DNA of 13,958 nucleotides, taken from Phycisphaerales bacterium UBA2218 (GTDB taxonomy: Bacteria > Planctomycetota > Phycisphaerae > Sedimentisphaerales > Anaerobacaceae). The stretch is taken from positions 1 to 13,958 of the forward strand of contig DCUI01000218.1 of assembly GCA_002327785.1 (NCBI GenBank), written 5' to 3'. The first letter of the stretch is position 1. Each line of letters opens with the position of its first letter. The notes under the pieces were generated by a model, which was not told where the DNA came from, ran no database searches, and saw only the letters and a list, made by a program, of their open reading frames with translations. The translations under genes were made by a program, and so were the position numbers. Below, in pieces: positions 1 through 6,749 of this stretch.

Positions 1-116
1 GCGTAGGTCAGCTTGTCGAGGTTCACGACGTAGACGTCGGGATGCTCAGCGAGCACCATCCGGACGAAATTGCTCCCGATGAAACCGGCGCCGCCCGTAA
101 CCAGGATATTCTTCAT
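1..116 (-). CDS. rmlB: dTDP-glucose 4,6-dehydratase, N-terminal fragment (cut by window edge)
   Basis: Only the first 38 codons lie in the window; the gene runs off the left edge. They begin MKNILVTGGAGFIGSNFVR, the NAD-binding Rossmann start (GGxGFIGSN) of extended short-chain dehydrogenases. A few residues later comes VVNLDKLTYA, where the Asp that holds the NAD ribose is followed by the KLTYA stretch typical of RmlB. This enzyme converts dTDP-glucose to dTDP-4-keto-6-deoxyglucose in the cytoplasm. Its ATG overlaps the TGA of the upstream rmlD gene (ATGA), so the two are probably translationally coupled. The rml context makes RmlB far more likely than another sugar epimerase or dehydratase, but the catalytic YxxxK region is outside the window. 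Confidence 0.85.
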   Translation of the reverse strand, partial: MKNILVTGGAGFIGSNFVRMVLAEHPDVYVVNLDKLTY

Positions 117-958
117 TGTAGTTGCCTCAGATAGCGTTCCAGCGGCTCCTGCCAGGGCGCGATCGGCTCGTGGAGCAGGGCCTGAATCTTCCCGCAGTCA
201 AAGCGGCTGTTCAACGGCCGAGCCGCCGGCGATGGGTAGTCCGCCGTGCGGCAATGCTGCAAAGGGACCGGCCGCGACAATCGCTCGAAGACGAACGCCG
301 CCACGTCATAGCGGCTCGCATACCCCGCGCCCGCAAAGTGATAGACGCCGGTGGCTCTTTCCTCCATCACCCTGCACGCCACGGCGGCCACCTCGGCGAC
401 CGACGTGGGCGCACCGACCTGGTCATCGACCACGGAAACCGGCCCACCGGCAGCGGCACGCCGCAGGAGCTTGGTGATGAAGTTGTTGCCTTTCGGACCG
501 TATGTCCACTCCAGACGGAGAATGCACTGCGAGCACGCGCTGGCCTCCAGGAGCCGCTCCCCTGCCAGTTTGCTCCTGCCGTACTCGCTGATCGGATTCG
601 GCGCATCGGTCTCGACATAGGGCCGATCCAGCCGCCCGTCAAAAATGAAGTCCGTGCTGATGTGCAACACCCATTTGTCGCGCTTTTGGGCCAGCTCGCC
701 CAGCCGGCCGACGGCTTGGCCGTTCACGCGATGTGCGAGTTGTGACTGGCTCTCTGCGCCGTCGACGTCGGTATAGGCGGCGCAATTGATGATCGCGTCG
801 GCCGTGTCCACCGCCTGTCTCAGATGCTTGATCTCGGTGATGTCGAACTCGGGCAGATCGTACACGCGGACGTCGAACCCGCGATTGCGGCACGCAACGG
901 CCAATTCCGTTCCAAGCATGCCTCGGCCTCCGAGCACTGCTACGACCTGTTTACCCAT
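113..958 (-). CDS. rmlD: dTDP-4-dehydrorhamnose reductase
   Basis: The 281-residue protein is predicted to reduce dTDP-4-keto-rhamnose to dTDP-L-rhamnose with NAD(P)H, the last step of the pathway. Visible are the Rossmann motif LGGRGMLG (residues 9-16), NCAAYTDVDGAE (58-69), the STDFIFDG strand (101-108) that carries the catalytic Thr, the catalytic YGRSK (Tyr126, Lys130), and DDQVGAPTS (178-186), a stretch typical of RmlD. Length fits the family (about 280-300). I chose the ATG at 958 because a GAGG-containing purine run precedes it. An upstream in-frame ATG at 994 has no Shine-Dalgarno and would add a non-family extension. The gene lies 52 bp after rmlA, and its stop overlaps the rmlB start. 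The final enzyme could reduce a related 4-keto sugar. Confidence 0.9.
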   Translation of the reverse strand: MGKQVVAVLGGRGMLGTELAVACRNRGFDVRVYDLPEFDITEIKHLRQAVDTADAIINCAAYTDVDGAESQSQLAHRVNGQAVGRLGELAQKRDKWVLHISTDFIFDGRLDRPYVETDAPNPISEYGRSKLAGERLLEASACSQCILRLEWTYGPKGNNFITKLLRRAAAGGPVSVVDDQVGAPTSVAEVAAVACRVMEERATGVYHFAGAGYASRYDVAAFVFERLSRPVPLQHCRTADYPSPAARPLNSRFDCGKIQALLHEPIAPWQEPLERYLRQLQ

Positions 959-1010
959 CTCGCCTCGTCCACTCGTGGGGAATAATGCCGCCATGAAGAT
1001 GCAGACTTCG

Positions 1011-1736
1011 TCATTGCGGCGGCTCCTTGATGGCCAGCTCATTCGCCCGCACCAGCGATTCAAACGTTCCGGCGTCCGTCCACCAGCCTTCCAGGAAATC
1101 GCAGGTCAGCCGGCTCTTGCGAATGTACCAGTTGTTCACGTCGGTGATTTCCAGCTCCCCCCTGCCGGAGGGCTTGAGCATCCGGACAATGTCGAAGACT
1201 TCTCCATCATAGAAATAGATGCCGGTGATGGCATAGTCGGACTTGGGCTGTTCGGGTTTCTCCTCGATGCCGATCACCTTGCCGTCGCGGATCTCGGCCA
1301 CGCCGAAACGGTGGGGATCAGACACCTGCTTGAGAAGCAGCCGGGCGCCGCCGCCCTGCGAGAGGAATCGCTCTGCATGGGGTTTGAGGCTCGACTGGAA
1401 GAGGTTGTCTCCGAGGATCACCGCCAGAGGCTGCCCATTGGCGAAGTTCTCGGCCAGCCCGAGGGCCTGGGCAATTCCGCCGGCTTCGTCCTGAACCTTG
1501 TAGGTGAACCGGCAGCCGAACTCGCGCCCCGAACCCAGTGAGCCGACAACGCTGCCCATGTGCTCGACCCCCGTCACGATCAGGATTTCCTCAATCCCGA
1601 CGGCAGTGAGCTTCTCGATAGGGTAGTAGATCATGGGCTTGGGACCCACCGGCAGCAGGTGCTTGTTGGTCACCTTTGTCAAGGGCCGCAGCCGGGACCC
1701 GGTGCCGCCCGCGAGCACAACGCCTCTCAGACCCAT
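1011..1736 (-). CDS. rmlA: glucose-1-phosphate thymidylyltransferase (short form)
   Basis: This nucleotidyltransferase joins dTTP and glucose-1-phosphate to make dTDP-glucose, the first step of dTDP-deoxysugar synthesis. It has the nucleotide-binding loop GGTGSRLRPLT (residues 10-20), LLPVGPKPMIYYPI (27-40), the metal-site LGDN (108-111), the sugar-binding EEKP (158-161), GRGELEITD (191-199) and WTDAGT (219-224). At 241 residues it lacks the C-terminal extension of the roughly 290-residue RmlA enzymes and matches the shorter class, which lacks the region used for allosteric regulation. The ATG at 1736 is preceded by GGAG about 7 bp upstream. It is first in the operon, with a promoter at 1768-1796. 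A UDP- or other NDP-sugar specificity cannot be excluded from sequence alone, but rmlD and rmlB downstream support dTTP. Confidence 0.88.
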   Translation of the reverse strand: MGLRGVVLAGGTGSRLRPLTKVTNKHLLPVGPKPMIYYPIEKLTAVGIEEILIVTGVEHMGSVVGSLGSGREFGCRFTYKVQDEAGGIAQALGLAENFANGQPLAVILGDNLFQSSLKPHAERFLSQGGGARLLLKQVSDPHRFGVAEIRDGKVIGIEEKPEQPKSDYAITGIYFYDGEVFDIVRMLKPSGRGELEITDVNNWYIRKSRLTCDFLEGWWTDAGTFESLVRANELAIKEPPQ

Positions 1737-1767
1737 AACGTTCTCCAGTCCACAATTGACCCGCCGG

Positions 1768-1796
1768 ATTCTATGCCTCCATCACCACAACGTCAA
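1768..1796 (-). promoter_or_regulatory. sigma70-type promoter of the rml operon
   Basis: On the minus strand TTGACG (1796-1791) and TAGAAT (1773-1768) are separated by exactly 17 bp; each matches consensus at 5 of 6 positions. Transcription should start near 1761, giving a leader of about 25 nt before the rmlA ATG at 1736. No other minus-strand match of this quality is apparent in the spacer. Confidence 0.7.
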
Positions 1797-1871
1797 GCCG
1801 CTCGACGGGAATCATCAGGGCAATCCCCTGCCGGCAAGAACTCACGGACGCATGCACTCACACAATCCGAC

Positions 1872-1900
1872 CCGTACCCACCATATCGGCACCGGTACGG
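1872..1900. repeat. 7-bp inverted repeat with 15-bp spacer, possible operator
   Basis: CCGTACC (1872-1878) and GGTACGG (1894-1900) are perfect reverse complements around a 15-nt spacer. The element lies about 75 bp upstream of the rml -35 box and 236 bp upstream of the plus-strand gene. It could be a two-half-site operator or a short hairpin. No T-run follows it, so it does not look like a terminator. Confidence 0.35.
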
Positions 1901-2135
1901 AATGACTCCACCGGAAATGCGATAAGACGGACCGTGTGCGTCGTCTCGTGGTTTGGCGTGTCCGTCGTCATTTCCTATCTTTTGAAAAGAGCGGCCCTTT
2001 GCAGCGTTGGACGTTCCACGAGGCAACGGGCCGATAACTTGTGCCGGAGGCGGTGGATCCTACTTTCACCTTGCGCAAGCCATTGCGAGTACACAGGGCA
2101 TCCGCCTTTTCCGTTCTCGATATAGGAGGTCAGTC

Positions 2136-2993
2136 ATGATGCCGGGTTTCGAAGACCGTCAGTTGGGCCAGGACGCAGTCACGGAGAAAGAGCCCCTGGT
2201 GGATATCAACACAGAGCCCGCACCCTCCAGCGAAGCGGAAATACAGCTCAAGCCGCGGCGCAAACGATTATCGGACACGCAGGGCCAGGCCGAAGATCCA
2301 CAACCCGAGCCCAAGCCGCAACGGCGGCGTCTGTTGGAAAAGGCACAGACCGATATCGAGGAGCCTGCTCCCGAATGCCCGTCTCCTCGCGGCAGAATCC
2401 GGCTTAACAATACCCAAGGACAGGTCGCTGTAATGGAGGCGCCGGCGGATACGGCCGTCGTTCGCTCGCATGATGACATGCCGGCAAGCTCCCCGCCAGA
2501 CGAGACCGATTTAATTGAATCCCAACCCAAGTCGGCCGGAATCGAACAGCGGATCGCAGAACTGCGAGCCAGGCAGAGTCTTCCCCTCGCAGCGGCCGGC
2601 GGCCTCCTGGCGGCCGTGGTCGGCGCAATGGTCTGGGCCGTAATCACCGTGATAACAAACTACCAGATCGGCTGGATCGCGGTTGGCGTGGGCTTTCTGG
2701 TGGGGGCTGTGGTTCGCGTGCTCGGTCGAGGCACCGACAAGTCGTTCGGGTATCTGGGAGCCGCATTCGCCCTCTTCGGCTGCCTGCTCGGCAACCACAT
2801 GACCAACTGCATGCTTATCGCTCGCGAAACGGGACTCTCGGCCACAGCGGTGCTGACCCAGATCAACCCCGCCGCAATTCCCAGGCTGATGATCGCCACG
2901 TTCCATCCGCTGGATATCCTGTTCTACGGATTGGCCTTGTACGAGGGCTATCGATTCTCCTTCCGACGAATCACCGAGGCCGGACGTATTTGA
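2136..2993 (+). CDS. Membrane protein with disordered, repeat-bearing N-terminus and 3-4 TM helices
   Basis: The function is unknown. The start is set by the strong Shine-Dalgarno AGGAGGT (2124-2130), 5 bp before ATG ATG (2136 or 2139); the frame is open further upstream to 2007 but without a ribosome site. The 285-residue protein has no signal peptide. Residues 1-148 are charged, rich in Pro and Glu, and probably disordered. They carry three imperfect basic repeats: PRRKRLSDTQGQ (40-51), PQRRRLLEKAQ (61-71) and PRGRIRLNNTQGQ (84-96). Residues 149-275 form a hydrophobic domain with helices near 149-170, 178-196, 203-220 and 256-274. Its core, GAMVWAVITVITNYQIGWIA followed by VGVGFLVGAVVR and LLGN, resembles a widespread uncharacterised bacterial membrane domain, often found behind a soluble N-terminal region; that resemblance is from memory. 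The gene stands alone between the rml operon and the sugar operon. Confidence 0.8.
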   Translation: MMPGFEDRQLGQDAVTEKEPLVDINTEPAPSSEAEIQLKPRRKRLSDTQGQAEDPQPEPKPQRRRLLEKAQTDIEEPAPECPSPRGRIRLNNTQGQVAVMEAPADTAVVRSHDDMPASSPPDETDLIESQPKSAGIEQRIAELRARQSLPLAAAGGLLAAVVGAMVWAVITVITNYQIGWIAVGVGFLVGAVVRVLGRGTDKSFGYLGAAFALFGCLLGNHMTNCMLIARETGLSATAVLTQINPAAIPRLMIATFHPLDILFYGLALYEGYRFSFRRITEAGRI

Positions 2994-3188
2994 CCGTGAA
3001 TCCTGAGTAGTCCATTCCATTCGAGGAATGCCGTCAAACAAGTCAGGCGGCGCCGCCCGGGCTGACAATCCGCTCAAGGTGGATACCCATTCCTCTCCGG
3101 AAACGGGATTCGTCCGCCAAGCACAGACGTGCCCCCCCATCGTCATGAGAGGCTGTGACGCACCCGTTCCCCCCTCCGGCAAAATACC

Positions 3189-3217
3189 TTGACACTGCAA
3201 TTTCTGACACGGATAAT
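3189..3217 (+). promoter_or_regulatory. Near-consensus sigma70 promoter of the sugar operon
   Basis: A perfect TTGACA (3189-3194) is followed after exactly 17 bp by GATAAT (3212-3217; 5 of 6). Transcription should start near 3224, leaving a leader of about 164 nt before the ATG at 3388. The word TGACAC occurs twice, 15 bp apart (3190-3195 and 3205-3210): once inside the -35 box and once in the spacer. A regulator could bind there, but this is weak evidence. Confidence 0.75.
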
Positions 3218-3253
3218 GCGTCTGTACTCGTGGCGCTCGAGGTGGGTCGGATC

Positions 3254-3372
3254 CGCGCGGGGGGATGCTTGCAGAGCGTCAGGTTGGGTTCTTCCCGCGC
3301 GAGGTTCGTCGTGCGAAGGACCTCGTCATACTGGGAAAAGCCAATGCAATGCAGTTGAGATCGGACATCTCA
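3254..3372 (+). promoter_or_regulatory. Structured 5' leader with three predicted hairpins
   Basis: The leader can form an 11-bp stem, CGCGCGGGGGG (3254-3264) with CTTCCCGCGCG (3291-3301), including two G-U pairs and a 26-nt loop. A second stem pairs CGAGGTTC (3300-3307) with GGACCTCG (3318-3325), including one G-U pair. It shares bases 3300-3301 with the first stem, so the two compete at their border. A third, TGAGAT (3356-3361) with ATCTCA (3367-3372), ends 3 nt before the AAAGG ribosome site (3376-3380). There is no resemblance to a riboswitch I know. The region may affect mRNA stability or translation. Confidence 0.4.
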
Positions 3373-3387
3373 TTGAAAGGCCGCCGC

Positions 3388-5166
3388 ATGGGTGCACTTC
3401 GCAGCACGCGCCGTGAGTTTCTCAAGGGTTCGGTGGTTTTCAGCGTCGGAATGGCGGCGGCCGGGTCGCTCGGGCGGATCGTGGCGGCCGACAAGCCGGG
3501 CTCGAAGATGAAGTTCGGACTCGTGACCTACCTGTGGGGCCAGGACTGGGACCTGCCGACGGTGATCGCCAATTGCGAGAAGACCGGCGTGCTGGGCGTA
3601 GAGCTCCGGACAGAACACGCGCACGGCGTGGAGTCGAGCCTGACGGATGCCCAGCGCCGCGAGGTCAGGAAGCGGTTCGCCGACAGCCGCGTGACGCTCG
3701 TCGGGCTGGGGACGAACTTCGCGTTTCACTACCCCGACTCGGATCGGGTCGCCAAGGAAATCGAGGGCGCCAAACAATACATCAAGCTGGCCTGCGATTG
3801 CGGCGCATCGGGCGTGAAGGTCAAGCCGAACGATCTGCCCAAGGGCGTCCCCTACGAGAAGACAATCGAGCAGATCGGCAGGTCGCTCAACGAGCTGGGC
3901 AAATTCGCGGCCGAGTACAACCAGCAGGTCCGCCTGGAGGTCCACGGCAGTTGCTCCCTGTTGCCCACCATCAAGGCGATCATGGATGTCGCGGATCATC
4001 CCAGCGTCGCCGTCTGCTGGAACTGCAATTCTCAGGATTTCGAGGGCGAGGGGCTGGCGTACAACTTCCGCCTTGTGCGATCGCGGTTCGGCGATACGGT
4101 CCACATCCGCGAGTTGAACCTCAACGACTATCCGTACCAGGAGTTGATCAACCTGTTGGTCGCGACGAACTACGACGGCTGGGTCCTGCTGGAGGCACGC
4201 ACGAAACCGGAGGACCACGTCAAGGCGTTGGCTGAGCAGCGGGAGGTGTTCGAGCGGATGGTGGCCAAGGCCGGCGCCAGCGCCTCCGAAGGCGGGGTTC
4301 AGCTCACCGAGCGGGATGACCGGATCACTGTCGAGGTCAACGGCAGGCTGTTTACAGAGTATCGATTCAAGGAGTCCCAGCGACCGTTCTTCTACCCCGT
4401 CATCGGACCGACCGGCGCCCCCGTGATTCGGCACTGGCCGATTCAGGACGGCGGGCCCGACGAGGAACGCGACCACGTTCATCACAAGTCGCTCTGGTAC
4501 ACGCACGGCGCCGTCAACGGCGTGGACTTCTGGGCCGACGGCAAGGGCAAGATCGTCCACGACAAGTTCATCGAGGTCACGTCGGGACCCAAGGTCGGCG
4601 TGATCGCCTCACAGAACAACTGGGTCGCCCCGGACGGCAAGGTCGTTTGCACCGATACGCGGACGCATCGGTTCTACAACACGACGGATGGGCAGATCAT
4701 GGACTTCGAAGTCACCATCCACGCCTCGAACGGCGAAGTGAGGATGGGCGACAGCAAAGAGGGGTCCATGGCGATCCGCCTGACCCCGACAATGCAAGTC
4801 AAAGGCAAGGTGGCCAAGGGACACATCATCAACAGCGAGGGCCGGACCGACGGGGACACCTGGGGCAAGCGGGCCAAGTGGTGCGATTACTACGGACCGG
4901 TCAATGGCGAGGTCGTTGGCGTGGCAATCTTCGACCATCCGGGCAACCCGCGGCATCCGACCTGGTGGCACGTGCGGGACTACGGCTTGTACGCCGCCAA
5001 TCCGTTCGGCATCCACGACTTCGAGAAGAAACCCGCCGGCACGGGCGACCTGGTCGTCCCGGCCGGCGAGAGCGTGACGTTCAGGTACCGTTTCTACTTC
5101 CACAAGGGCGACGAGCAGCAGGGCAAGGTGGCGGACCGCTACGCGGAGTACGCCGCCGGGAAGTGA
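3388..5166 (+). CDS. Tat-exported fusion: sugar phosphate isomerase/epimerase-like TIM barrel + DUF6807
   Basis: This 592-residue protein is probably exported folded. Residues 4-29 carry a twin-arginine signal with TRREFLKG (7-14) and a hydrophobic run ending near Ala34. Residues 41-290 form an AP-endonuclease-2/xylose-isomerase-like TIM barrel with VELRTEHAHG (71-80), LEVHG (183-187), VCWNCNSQD (209-217), VHIREL (238-243) and LLEAR (268-272). Where most relatives have a metal-binding Asp, this one has WNCN, so metal binding may differ. Residues 304-590 form a DUF6807 (formerly PmoA-like) domain with DHVHHKSLWYTHG (362-374), FWADG (381-385), FDHPGNPRHP (515-524) and WWHVRDYG (526-533). The substrate is unknown; an exported carbohydrate or keto-sugar is plausible. 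The ATG at 3388 follows AAAGG by 7 bp and places the Tat motif at the N-terminus. The frame is open upstream to 3265, but that start has no proper ribosome site. It is first in a three-gene operon. Confidence 0.88.
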   Translation: MGALRSTRREFLKGSVVFSVGMAAAGSLGRIVAADKPGSKMKFGLVTYLWGQDWDLPTVIANCEKTGVLGVELRTEHAHGVESSLTDAQRREVRKRFADSRVTLVGLGTNFAFHYPDSDRVAKEIEGAKQYIKLACDCGASGVKVKPNDLPKGVPYEKTIEQIGRSLNELGKFAAEYNQQVRLEVHGSCSLLPTIKAIMDVADHPSVAVCWNCNSQDFEGEGLAYNFRLVRSRFGDTVHIRELNLNDYPYQELINLLVATNYDGWVLLEARTKPEDHVKALAEQREVFERMVAKAGASASEGGVQLTERDDRITVEVNGRLFTEYRFKESQRPFFYPVIGPTGAPVIRHWPIQDGGPDEERDHVHHKSLWYTHGAVNGVDFWADGKGKIVHDKFIEVTSGPKVGVIASQNNWVAPDGKVVCTDTRTHRFYNTTDGQIMDFEVTIHASNGEVRMGDSKEGSMAIRLTPTMQVKGKVAKGHIINSEGRTDGDTWGKRAKWCDYYGPVNGEVVGVAIFDHPGNPRHPTWWHVRDYGLYAANPFGIHDFEKKPAGTGDLVVPAGESVTFRYRFYFHKGDEQQGKVADRYAEYAAGK

Positions 5167-5168
5167 GA

Positions 5169-5237
5169 CAATTGATTATGGATAATTGAAGGAGGCTGGT
5201 TCTTCCGAATCAATTATCAATCAGCAATCATCAATAG
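5169..5237. repeat. Heptad-phased inverted repeat element, copy 1
   Basis: The spacer between the fusion gene and the oxidoreductase gene is almost wholly this element. The left arm is three 7-bp units, CAATTGA TTATGGA TAATTGA (5169-5189). The core is 20 bp, from AAGGAGG-like sequence to TTCCGAA. The right arm is four inverted units, TCAATTA TCAATCA GCAATCA TCAATAG (5210-5237). The innermost units pair perfectly, extended to the 9-bp stem GATAATTGA with TCAATTATC; outer units pair at 5 and 4 of 7. The right arm runs into the ribosome site AGGAAAGGA (5236-5244). AAGGAGG at 5189-5195 is an orphan Shine-Dalgarno-like word with no start codon near it. Confidence 0.65.
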
Positions 5238-5250
5238 GAAAGGACCTACC

Positions 5251-6747
5251 ATGAGCAAATTGACACGTCGTGATTTCATCCGCAGTTCGATGGCCGTGGG
5301 CGCCGGCCTGGCGATGGCCGCACCGACCGCCCGCGTGCTGGGCGCCAACGACGACATTCGCCTGGGCATCATCGGCGTCGGCGGCCAGGGCAGCGGGCAC
5401 ATGGGCTATTTCAGCAAGATCCCCGGCGTGCGGCTCGTGGCGATCTGCGACGCCGACCGCAACTATGTGGAGACCCAGGCTGCCAAATTCGAGAAAGACA
5501 ACGGCGTCAAGCTCCAGACCTACGCGGATATGCGCGAACTGCTGGACAACAAGGAAATCGACGCGGTCACCTCCGCCACGCCGAACCACTGGCATGCCCT
5601 AACGACGGTCTGGGCCTGCCAGGCGGGCAAGGACATCTACATCGAGAAGCCCGCTTCCCACGAGATCTGGGAAGGACGCAAGATGGTTGAGGCCGCCCGC
5701 AAGTACAACCGCATCGTCCAGATCGGGACGCAGAGGCGGTCCTCCGAGGCCCACAAGGCCGCGTTCGAGTGGATTCGCGAGGGCCATATCGGCAAAATCA
5801 AATGGGTTCGCGGCTTCTGCTACAAGGGTCGCGGCCCGAACACCAACGGGATTGTCTACGGGACGAACGGGCCCAAGCCAGTGCCGGCGAGCGTGGACTA
5901 CAACCTGTGGTGCGGACCGGCCGAGATGGTCCCCCTGCATCGCACCCAGCTACACTATATTTGGCACTGGGTCTGGAACACCGGAAACGGCGACATCGGC
6001 AACCAGGGTCCGCATGAGATGGACATCGCCCGCTGGGCGCTGGGCGATCCGGGGCTGCCGACACGAGTGTTCAGCATTGGCGGCCGGTTCGGCGTCAGCG
6101 AAGTCGGCGACATGGGCGAAACGGCCAACACGCAGATCGCGTTCTTCGACTACAAGCCCGCTCCGCTGATCTTCGAGGTCCGCGGGCTGCCTACGAAGAA
6201 AGGCGTCCGCGGCATGGACAATTATCGTCGGACCGGCGTCGATATCGGCGACTGCGTGCAGTGCGAAGGCGGCTATCTTCCCATGGGCGAAGGCGGCGGC
6301 TGGGCCTTCGACAACAACGGCAACAAGATCAAGCCGTTCACAGGCAAGGAATACGGCGGCGTCGGCGGCGAGGGGCACCATGAGAACTTCATCAAGGCCG
6401 TCCGCAGCCGCAAACGCAGCGATCAGAACGCCGACATCGAGGTCGGACACCTCTCGGCCTCGCTGTGCCACATGGCGAACACCTCCCACCGGCTGGGCAA
6501 GAAGGCGACCGTCGAGGAGATCAAGGCCGCCATCGGCGACAATGCCGAGATGATGGACTCCTTCGACAGAATGCTCGAACACCTGGCTGCGAACGAGGTG
6601 GACCTGGCGAAAGAGCCGATCACACTGGGCCCGGTCCTAACAATGGACCCGCAGACAGAGCGCTACATCGGCGAGAACAGCGACCTCGCGAACATGTTCA
6701 TCAAGCGCAACTACCGCGAGCCGTTCGTGGTGCCGGAGCGGGTCTGA
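5251..6747 (+). CDS. Tat-exported Gfo/Idh/MocA family oxidoreductase
   Basis: This 498-residue NAD(P)-dependent sugar oxidoreductase is predicted to act outside the cytoplasm. The N-terminus has TRRDFIRSS (5-13) followed by a hydrophobic Ala-rich segment to about residue 32, a Tat signal. The Rossmann domain starts at IRLGIIGVGGQGSGH (36-50), with VAICDADR (63-70), the conserved ATPNHWH (109-115) and the family EKP motif YIEKPASH (130-137). The substrate domain includes IGTQRRSSEAH (158-168), GPHEMDIARWALG (253-265) and GEGHHENFIKAVRSRK (373-388). Length is typical of the long exported forms in Planctomycetota and Verrucomicrobiota. The ATG at 5251 follows AGGAAAGGA by 6 bp. It sits between two isomerase-like genes, a context that suggests oxidation and rearrangement of one sugar or inositol-type compound. 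The substrate cannot be read from sequence. Confidence 0.92.
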   Translation: MSKLTRRDFIRSSMAVGAGLAMAAPTARVLGANDDIRLGIIGVGGQGSGHMGYFSKIPGVRLVAICDADRNYVETQAAKFEKDNGVKLQTYADMRELLDNKEIDAVTSATPNHWHALTTVWACQAGKDIYIEKPASHEIWEGRKMVEAARKYNRIVQIGTQRRSSEAHKAAFEWIREGHIGKIKWVRGFCYKGRGPNTNGIVYGTNGPKPVPASVDYNLWCGPAEMVPLHRTQLHYIWHWVWNTGNGDIGNQGPHEMDIARWALGDPGLPTRVFSIGGRFGVSEVGDMGETANTQIAFFDYKPAPLIFEVRGLPTKKGVRGMDNYRRTGVDIGDCVQCEGGYLPMGEGGGWAFDNNGNKIKPFTGKEYGGVGGEGHHENFIKAVRSRKRSDQNADIEVGHLSASLCHMANTSHRLGKKATVEEIKAAIGDNAEMMDSFDRMLEHLAANEVDLAKEPITLGPVLTMDPQTERYIGENSDLANMFIKRNYREPFVVPERV

Positions 6748-6749
6748 CC

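Larger units (their letters stand above)
1737..2135. other. 399-bp spacer between divergent genes
   Basis: This non-coding stretch separates the minus-strand rml operon from the plus-strand membrane-protein gene. It holds the rml promoter (1768-1796), a 7-bp inverted repeat (1872-1900), a 10-bp palindrome CTTGCGCAAG (2070-2079) and the Shine-Dalgarno AGGAGGT (2124-2130) of the downstream gene. I found no convincing -35/-10 pair for the plus-strand gene: TTGGAC (2007) and GATAAC (2033) are 20 bp apart, which is too far. Short open frames across the spacer show no family resemblance. Confidence 0.6.
2994..3387. other. 394-bp spacer with promoter and structured leader
   Basis: This spacer contains a weak hairpin after the membrane-protein gene (CATTCC 3013-3018 pairing with GGAATG 3025-3030, no T-run), a 12-bp GC palindrome GGCGGCGCCGCC (3046-3057), the promoter at 3189-3217 and the hairpin-rich leader at 3254-3372. 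Between 3060 and 3185 I see nothing functional. No small open frame here has both a ribosome site and protein-like composition. Confidence 0.55.

Noticed and set aside
2007..2038. TTGGAC/GATAAC as promoter for the 2136 gene
   Set aside because: The 20-bp spacing is outside the normal 16-18 bp range.
2007..2135. Upstream start of the membrane protein at 2007
   Set aside because: It has no ribosome site, while AGGAGGT sits immediately before ATG 2136; the extra residues look non-coding.
3013..3030. Hairpin CATTCC/GGAATG as the terminator of the membrane-protein gene
   Set aside because: The stem is only 6 bp, half A/T, and has no T-run, so it is noted in the spacer entry but not called as a terminator.
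3265..3387. Upstream in-frame ATG at 3265 giving a 633-residue isomerase-DUF6807 protein
   Set aside because: It would bury the Tat signal 41 residues inside, and its G-run is too close to the ATG to act as a ribosome site; the ATG lies in the loop of a leader hairpin.
3370..4560. Minus-strand open frame of 396 codons inside the isomerase-DUF6807 gene
   Set aside because: It mirrors the codon pattern of the real gene and has no ribosome site or domain; the sense frame has clear family motifs.
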